From Azonexaceae bacterium (GTDB lineage Bacteria > Pseudomonadota > Gammaproteobacteria > Burkholderiales > Rhodocyclaceae): a stretch of 10,245 bases of DNA. Every line of letters starts with the position of its first letter. The stretch's first letter is position 1. Location of the stretch: positions 1 through 10,245 of the forward strand of contig SSTA01000339.1 in NCBI GenBank assembly GCA_009469685.1. Reading direction: 5' to 3'. A program made the position numbers and the translations under genes. Shown one piece after another: positions 5,947 to 10,245 of the stretch. The notes under the pieces were generated by a model. The model had not been told where the DNA came from, searched no databases, and worked only from the letters and a program-made list of their open reading frames with translations.

Positions 5947-6120
5947 TTGCGGCCGCTCCGCGTCGGCTGCCGGCGGTCCGGATGGCAAGGGCTGGAACAG
6001 TGCGCGCATTCGCGGCCCGGCCCGCGCCAGTGGCGCCGGATTCTGCCGGTACGTTGTGAGGAGGAAGGCGCGGTTCGCCTCGATCTCGCGCATGAGCCGC
6101 AGGTTTTCCTCCGCCGTCAC
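5761..6120 (-). pseudogene. Decayed second copy of the 57-aa partner, extended by stop loss
   Basis: The first 57 codons (6120-5950) match the intact partner closely (TAEENLRLMREIEANRAFLL). The start is GTG instead of ATG. At the position of the intact copy's TAG the sequence reads CAA (5947-5949), so the frame continues for 62 more codons of Gly/Arg-rich composition with no recognisable domain before stopping at 5761. The read-through tail looks like random translation of GC-rich DNA. Together with the broken upstream gene it is best treated as a relic, though the core could still be made. Confidence 0.65.
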
Positions 6121-6606
6121 GGCGCCTCCCCGGCCTTGAGCTTCCTCCACGCCTCGATGTCCACCGCGTCCCGACCGCGGCCGGTGGCGGTCTTCATGTC
6201 GATCAGGCGGTCGATGGGCACAAGGGGAATCCGATGCGGTCCGACATCGACCGTCCCGCGTCGCGGCGCCGCTCGGCATGGGGTAGCTTCGGCCTGACCA
6301 AGACGTCGATCACCTTCGCCACGGTACCGGGACTCCGCGGGCTGAATCCCCGCGTGCCCTTGTCGCGGTGCCGCTGTTCGATCGGCGTTCGTTGCCGCAG
6401 CGAGCCGATGGGGAGGGGCATCGTCGGCCGCAGGCCGGCGGCATCCGCGGCGGCAATGAATCGGTCCGGCTTGGCGTCGTCCATCGCCATTGCCACGTCG
6501 ACATCCACCGTGACCCGCTGATAGCCGTGCAAGGCAACGGCCAGTCCGCCGACCAGAACGCAATCCACCTTGGCGGACGACAGCAAGTCGGTCAGGACGA
6601 CCGTTC
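6117..6606 (-). pseudogene. Decayed second copy of the nucleotidyltransferase
   Basis: Homologous over its full length to the 5166-5660 gene: VLVGGLAVALHGYQRVTVDVDV is kept, including the active-site acids. Compared with the intact copy, a 4-bp deletion removes the first ATG and the second ATG reads ACG, so both starts are gone; only an upstream TTG (6631) remains. A 1-bp deletion at about 6251-6255 (five bases between the flanking matches instead of six) shifts the frame before the last third, after which VDVGPHRIPLVPIDRLIDMK continues in another frame. The catalytic loop is separated from its closing helix, so the product is probably inactive. Confidence 0.85.
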
Positions 6607-6849
6607 GGCCGACACTTGCCCGATCCGGCAACCCCCGTCCAGTGGGGTGCGCGACGCGCGACCTTCACCGGCCCCTGCATGACCGGCATCGACCATCATT
6701 GTCCGAATTCGCAGCGTCGGCCCGACCGGGCACCACCGCCGCCACACCCGCCGGCGGCGACCCGGACGTCCTGACGAAGGATGGACAGGGCCGTCGAATC
6801 TGGCCTTACGCTCCCGGGGCATTCCCCCATCCGGTATCGGACCCGTGCA

Positions 6850-6894
6850 TTGACGACGAGCGGGGATGACGGGTAAAAGAATGCCAGGGCATTC
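6850..6894 (+). promoter_or_regulatory. Candidate promoter and operator of the chemoreceptor gene
   Basis: TTGACG (6850-6855) and TAAAAG (6874-6879) are 18 bp apart. At the expected start point lies the perfect dyad GAATGCC-AG-GGCATTC (6879-6894). The 10-mer GGGCATTCCC within the second half occurs again at 6817-6826, upstream of the -35. No sigma28 motif was seen. The 6640-6849 stretch upstream holds no supported gene. Confidence 0.35.
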
Positions 6895-6932
6895 CCGGTA
6901 CCGCGATCTGCTTTGGGGAGGACGTGATCGCC

Positions 6933-8402
6933 ATGAAGCACATCGACATCTTCATACCCGTGGGCGGCGCCACGGACCGCACCACCGCCACCCGCCTGCG
7001 CCATCTGGTCGCCACCGCGCAGATCGCCTTGGCCGCCACCGCCTATTTCGCGTTCAAGTACCACGCCATCGGCAGCCCGTCGGCATCCTGGGCCATGGTC
7101 GCGGCGGCGGTGGTCGCGGCCGCCCTGCTGCCCCTGGTCCGGCTGACCGGCCTCAGCCCCGCCCGGGAAATCCTGATCGGGCTGATCCTCGCCCTGATGT
7201 TCTGGCTCTGCCACGTGAACCGGGGCGTCATGTCCTCCAACCTGTTCTGGTTCGCGCTGGTGCCCGGCGCCGGGCTGATGCTGGGCGGCATCCGCCACGG
7301 CATGGTCTGGGCCGTGCTGGCGGTGGCGGCCATCCTGGGCGTGAATTTCACCCAGGGCTCGCCGCTGCAGGAGATCCCGGCCGGGGAACTGGCCGGGCTG
7401 CAGGTCTCCTCCGCCATCGGCCTCACCGTGGCCCTCTTCGCGGTGATCCACCAGTTCGAATCCCAGCGGGCCGGCAACCAGGCGGACATCGAGGCCTCCA
7501 ATGCGGAGGCCCGGCTGTCCATGGAACGACAGGGCCTGGTGCTGGACCGGGTGACCAGCCTGATCCAGGAGACGGACACGGCCATCCGCTCGGTGCGCGA
7601 CGGCGTCCAGACGCTGAGCCGGGCCACGGCCACCCAGCAGGCCGCCTTCGACGGCATCCACGGCGCATTGCAGGAACTGCTCACCACGGCCCGGGGCAAC
7701 GCGGACGTGGCGGCCCGCTCCGAGGCCCTCGCCGAGCAGGCCCGGTCCGGGGCCGAGACCGGCGGCACCCTGATGCACCAGACCCGGGGCAGCATCGACC
7801 GCATCGCCGCCGCCAGCCGCAGCGCCACGGAGCGCATGGACCAGCTCGGCCAGCGCAGCAGCCAGATCTCCGGCATCGTCAGCGTCATCGACGAGATCGC
7901 CGGCCAGACCAACCTGCTGGCGCTGAATGCCGCCATCGAGGCGGCCCGCGCCGGCGAGCAGGGGCGCGGCTTCGCGGTGGTGGCCGACGAGGTGCGCAAG
8001 CTCGCCGAGCGCACCCAGAGCGCGACCCGGGAGATCGCCGCCCAGATCACCTTCATGGTGGAAGGGACGGCCTCGGCGATCCAGAACCTGCACGTGAGCG
8101 GCTCCGAACTGGCCGCCGGGGAAAAGGACAGCCGTGCCCTCGCCGCCACCCTGGACCAGGTCATCGACAACGCCCGGACCTCGGCCGAGGGCGCCCGGGA
8201 GGTGGCCCGCGCCAGCGAGCGGCAGATGGGCTACCAGGAGAAGGTGGGCGCCGATTTCGACCGGCTGCGCGCGGAAGCGGAAAGCATCGCCGCGGCGGCC
8301 GGCGACATCTCCGGCTCGGTGCAGCGGCTGGCGGAACAGGTGTCCGACCTGCGGGGCTTCCTGGGAGGCAGCGCGGGGCACGGGCGCGGCACCGGCCTTT
8401 GA
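6933..8402 (+). CDS. Methyl-accepting chemotaxis protein, six-helix membrane sensor
   Basis: 489 residues from ATG 6933; a GTG three codons earlier is the alternative, but GGGGAGG (6915-6921) is too close to it (2 nt) and 11 nt from the ATG. The N-terminal ~175 residues hold about six hydrophobic segments (roughly 24-42, 52-70, 78-95, 104-120, 122-140, 155-173), with no periplasmic sensing domain and no HAMP. A coiled coil (about 175-310) leads to the conserved hairpin tip [24 protein letters not shown] (319-342) and the motif [16 protein letters not shown], which bind CheA/CheW. The signalling half returns as coiled coil and ends without an NWETF-type CheR tether. It probably senses a membrane or intracellular signal. 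No che genes lie nearby, so it is an orphan receptor. Confidence 0.92.
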   Translation: MKHIDIFIPVGGATDRTTATRLRHLVATAQIALAATAYFAFKYHAIGSPSASWAMVAAAVVAAALLPLVRLTGLSPAREILIGLILALMFWLCHVNRGVMSSNLFWFALVPGAGLMLGGIRHGMVWAVLAVAAILGVNFTQGSPLQEIPAGELAGLQVSSAIGLTVALFAVIHQFESQRAGNQADIEASNAEARLSMERQGLVLDRVTSLIQETDTAIRSVRDGVQTLSRATATQQAAFDGIHGALQELLTTARGNADVAARSEALAEQARSGAETGGTLMHQTRGSIDRIAAASRSATERMDQLGQRSSQISGIVSVIDEIAGQTNLLALNAAIEAARAGEQGRGFAVVADEVRKLAERTQSATREIAAQITFMVEGTASAIQNLHVSGSELAAGEKDSRALAATLDQVIDNARTSAEGAREVARASERQMGYQEKVGADFDRLRAEAESIAAAAGDISGSVQRLAEQVSDLRGFLGGSAGHGRGTGL

Positions 8403-8463
8403 TGCAGCCGCTCCCGGCCCGGCCGCCGGACCTCCGGGTTCACCGAGGAGCAGCAGGGAGTTC

Positions 8464-8479
8464 CCTCGGAAACCCGAGG
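8464..8479. repeat. Short hairpin downstream of the chemoreceptor gene
   Basis: CCTCGG (8464-8469) and CCGAGG (8474-8479) form a 6-bp stem with an AAAC tetraloop, 62 bp after the chemoreceptor stop. There is no T-tract, so it is at best a weak or Rho-assisted termination signal. It abuts the candidate alcohol dehydrogenase promoter. Confidence 0.35.
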
Positions 8480-8480
8480 A

Positions 8481-8510
8481 TTGACGCCCCCCGCCGGGCT
8501 CGGGGATACT
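8481..8510 (+). promoter_or_regulatory. Candidate sigma70 promoter for the alcohol dehydrogenase
   Basis: TTGACG (8481-8486) and GATACT (8505-8510) are separated by 18 bp, five and four consensus matches. Transcription would begin near 8517, giving a leader of about 95 nt before the GTG at 8611. Sequence match only. Confidence 0.4.
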
Positions 8511-8610
8511 CGCGCGGAACACCGGTCTTGCCGGACTTGCAATCCTCGTAGGGACGTATCATTCGAGAACGCCGGTCCCACCGGCCGCGCAGACGCTCAG
8601 GAGAACCGCC

Positions 8611-9993
8611 GTGATCTTGGACAAGATTCCCGAATCGACGCTGGCCGCCGGCCTCGGCATCCTGATGAAGGGGGCCGGCAAGGTGACCCGCTTCATTCCC
8701 ATCCCCCAGCCCACGCTGCTCGTGGGCCCGGGGGCCAGCGCCCGGCTGGGCCAGGCCATCGCCGGCTTCGGGCACCAGAAGATCCTCATCGTCACGGATG
8801 CCATCATCGCGAAGCTCGGCCTTCTGAAGAGCCTGACGGACGCCCTGGCGGCGGGCGGTGCCGAGTTCGTCGTCTTCGACGAGATCACGCCGGACGCCCC
8901 CATCCCGCTGATCGAGCGGGGCATCGCCTTCTACCGGGAGCACGGCTGCGACGCCATCGTGGCGTTCGGCGGCGGCTCGGCCATGGATGCCTCCAAGGCC
9001 ATCGCCGTCTCCATCGCCAACCCGAAGCCCCTGCGCAACCTGGCCGGCTATCTCAAGGGCCGGCACACGCCCATCCGCATCTACGCCGTGCCCACCACGG
9101 CCGGCACCGGCTCCGAGGTCACGGTGGCCGCCGTGATCGCCGACCCGGAGCGGGAAGCCAAGCTGGTGATCATCGACCCCCGCATCGTGCCCCAGATGGC
9201 GGCCCTGGACCCCAGCCTGATGACGGGCCTGCCGCCCTCCATCACCGCGGCCACGGGCATCGACGCCCTGACCCACGCCATCGAGTCCTTCGTCGGCAAC
9301 TGGACGACGCATTATTCTGATGGCATGGCCCTGGCCGCCCTCGGCCTGATCTTCGAGAACCTGCGCACGGCCTGCCGCGACGGCGCCAACCTGCAGGCCC
9401 GCGAGGGCATGTCGCTGGCCGCCACCTACGCCGGCTTCGCCTTCACCCGGGCCAACGTGGGCTACGTGCATGCCATCGCCCACCAGTTCGGCGGCAAGTA
9501 CCACACCCCCCACGGGCTGGCCAACGCCATCATGCTGCCCCACGTGCTGCGCTTCTCCGCCCCGGCCATCACCGACCGGCTGGCCAAGCTGGCCGTGCGC
9601 GCCAAGGTGGGCAAGGAAGGCGAGCCCGCCCGGGCCCTGGCCGAGAAGTTCATGGACGCGGTGGAGCAGCTGAACCGGGACCTGGGCATCCCCACCCACC
9701 TGGAGGCCCTGAAGGAGGGGGACATCCCGGCCCTCGCCCGCGCCGCCTGCAGCGAGGCCCAGGGCTACCCGGTGCCCCGCTACATGACCCAGAAGCAGTG
9801 CGAGGACATCATCCGCAAGGTGTTGCCGCCCGGCAACGCGAAACCGGCAGCGAAGCCGGCGGCCAGGGCCCCGGCGAAGACGGCGGAAAAGCCCGCCGCC
9901 AAGGCGCCGGCGAAGTCGCCCCGCAAGCCCAAGGCCGCCGCCGAGGCCCCGGCCGCGCCGGCACCGAAGAAGCCGCGCAGCCGGAAGCAGTAG
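8611..9993 (+). CDS. Iron-containing alcohol dehydrogenase with basic C-terminal tail
   Basis: 460 residues from GTG, supported by AGGAG at 8599-8603 with a 7-nt spacer. Group III (FucO/AdhB-like) NAD(P)-dependent alcohol dehydrogenase, interconverting an alcohol and its aldehyde or ketone in the cytoplasm. Residues 30-200 are the dinucleotide-binding half with GGGSAMD (120-126) and PTTAGTGSE (161-169). The metal-binding half has the four expected ligands: Asp218 and His222 in GIDALTHAIE, His287 in GYVHAIAH and His301 in TPHG; His291 matches the active-site His of FucO. The catalytic domain ends near 405. Residues about 407-460 are a low-complexity Lys/Ala/Pro tail (repeats of KPAAK, APAK) like histone H1 or AlgP, not usual for this family. 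Substrate cannot be told from sequence. Confidence 0.95.
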   Translation: MILDKIPESTLAAGLGILMKGAGKVTRFIPIPQPTLLVGPGASARLGQAIAGFGHQKILIVTDAIIAKLGLLKSLTDALAAGGAEFVVFDEITPDAPIPLIERGIAFYREHGCDAIVAFGGGSAMDASKAIAVSIANPKPLRNLAGYLKGRHTPIRIYAVPTTAGTGSEVTVAAVIADPEREAKLVIIDPRIVPQMAALDPSLMTGLPPSITAATGIDALTHAIESFVGNWTTHYSDGMALAALGLIFENLRTACRDGANLQAREGMSLAATYAGFAFTRANVGYVHAIAHQFGGKYHTPHGLANAIMLPHVLRFSAPAITDRLAKLAVRAKVGKEGEPARALAEKFMDAVEQLNRDLGIPTHLEALKEGDIPALARAACSEAQGYPVPRYMTQKQCEDIIRKVLPPGNAKPAAKPAARAPAKTAEKPAAKAPAKSPRKPKAAAEAPAAPAPKKPRSRKQ

Positions 9994-10008
9994 GGCGAAA
10001 GGCATTTT

Positions 10009-10146
10009 CACCACAGAGGACGCAGAGGACACAGAGGAAAGCGAAACATCGTCGAGAAACGTCTGCGCACCCTGCCTGAACGTTGCATGGCGCTCGACTC
10101 GATTTTCTCCTGACCTTTCTCCGTGTCCTCTGTGTCCTCTGCGGTG
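10009..10146. repeat. Long inverted repeat of the CACAGAGGACACAGAGG type
   Basis: The left arm (10009-10040) reads CACCACAGAGGACGCAGAGG and continues ACACAGAGGAAA; the right arm (10116-10146) is its near-perfect inverse, ending CTCTGTGTCCTCTGCGGTG. The arms are about 31 bp with a few mismatches and surround a 75-nt core whose ends also pair partly (GAAACATCGTCGAG with CTCGACTCGATTTTC). Repeats with this CACAGAGGACACAGAGGA core are seen between genes in many environmental bacterial genomes and look like REP/MITE-type elements. It starts 16 bp after the dehydrogenase stop and could also fold in the mRNA and limit read-through. Confidence 0.8.
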
Positions 10147-10183
10147 AGCAGACTTTGAATTCGGATTCAACGGAGGAGAGACA

Positions 10184-10245
10184 ATGAAAAAGGTGGTCAC
10201 CGTATCCCTGGGGTCCTCGAAGAACGACTTCGAGTTCGAAACCGA
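10184..10245 (+). CDS. 5' end of an unknown gene, cut by the window edge
   Basis: Twenty codons are visible: MKKVVTVSLGSSKNDFEFET. The ATG follows a strong GGAGGAGAG (10172-10180). The start VVTVSLGSSK resembles the beginning of proteins annotated as quinate 5-dehydrogenase or related conserved hypotheticals; this is from memory and too short to be sure. It is on the same strand as the dehydrogenase but separated by the inverted repeat, so it may have its own promoter. Confidence 0.7.
   Translation, partial: MKKVVTVSLGSSKNDFEFET

Noticed and set aside
6696..8522. 608-codon open frame on the minus strand across the chemoreceptor gene
   Set aside because: It is antisense to a clear chemoreceptor with conserved motifs; its Gly/Arg/His-rich translation shows no domain and long antisense frames are expected at this G+C.
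6866..8551. 561-codon plus-strand frame overlapping the chemoreceptor
   Set aside because: A second forward frame of the same GC-rich gene, with Arg/Gly/Pro-rich translation and no recognisable domain.
8440..10200. 586-codon open frame on the minus strand across the alcohol dehydrogenase
   Set aside because: Antisense to a full-length iron alcohol dehydrogenase with all metal ligands; the translation is Gly/His/Arg-rich low complexity and runs through the intergenic inverted repeat.
1..10245. CRISPR array
   Set aside because: No regularly spaced direct repeats with unique spacers were seen anywhere in the window.

Overview
The window joins two kinds of DNA. Bases 1 to about 4740 have moderate G+C and are the right-hand part of an integrated mobile element (integrative element, ICE or island). 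From about 4744 on, the DNA is strongly G+C-rich with compact, C/G-ending codons and looks like the resident chromosome. Codon use, the iron-dependent alcohol dehydrogenase and the chemoreceptor suggest a high-GC proteobacterium, possibly a betaproteobacterium. That assignment is inference; there is no rRNA or tRNA here to settle it.

Element part. A minus-strand cluster (35-792) encodes three small membrane proteins. Two are paralogues of 26-27 residues that share a C-terminal SGF-ISRPI-R-LGLR motif. The third has 119 residues: one N-terminal membrane helix and a cytoplasmic-looking tail with DVPTFLRR, which closely resembles the FtsZ C-terminal peptide. Two of the genes have a matching leader: a GC-rich hairpin followed by a second hairpin that pairs with the Shine-Dalgarno sequence just before the ATG. 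Across a divergent control region lies a plus-strand pair with no gap between the genes: a conserved hypothetical element protein (1084-1722) and a complete UvrD/Rep-type SF1 helicase (1723-3435). These are followed by a small DUF4224-like DNA-binding protein, perhaps an excisionase, that overlaps a tyrosine recombinase (3728-4684), the element's integrase. The integrase is the last gene before the composition shift.

Junction and chromosome. Just past the integrase are a palindrome, an 18-codon reading frame in chromosomal composition and a perfect Rho-independent terminator, which could be the 3' end of a gene used as the attachment site. Next, on the minus strand, comes a two-gene module: a nucleotidyltransferase-fold protein (AbiEii/DUF6036-like) and a 57-aa partner overlapping by ATGA. 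A second, decayed copy follows in tandem. It has lost its start codons, has a 1-bp frameshift, and its partner reads through the stop.

The right part carries plus-strand housekeeping-like genes: a six-helix chemoreceptor without HAMP (6933-8402), an iron-containing alcohol dehydrogenase with a lysine/alanine/proline-rich histone-H1-like tail (8611-9993), a large inverted repeat of the widespread CACAGAGGACACAGAGG type, and the first 20 codons of a further gene cut by the window edge.
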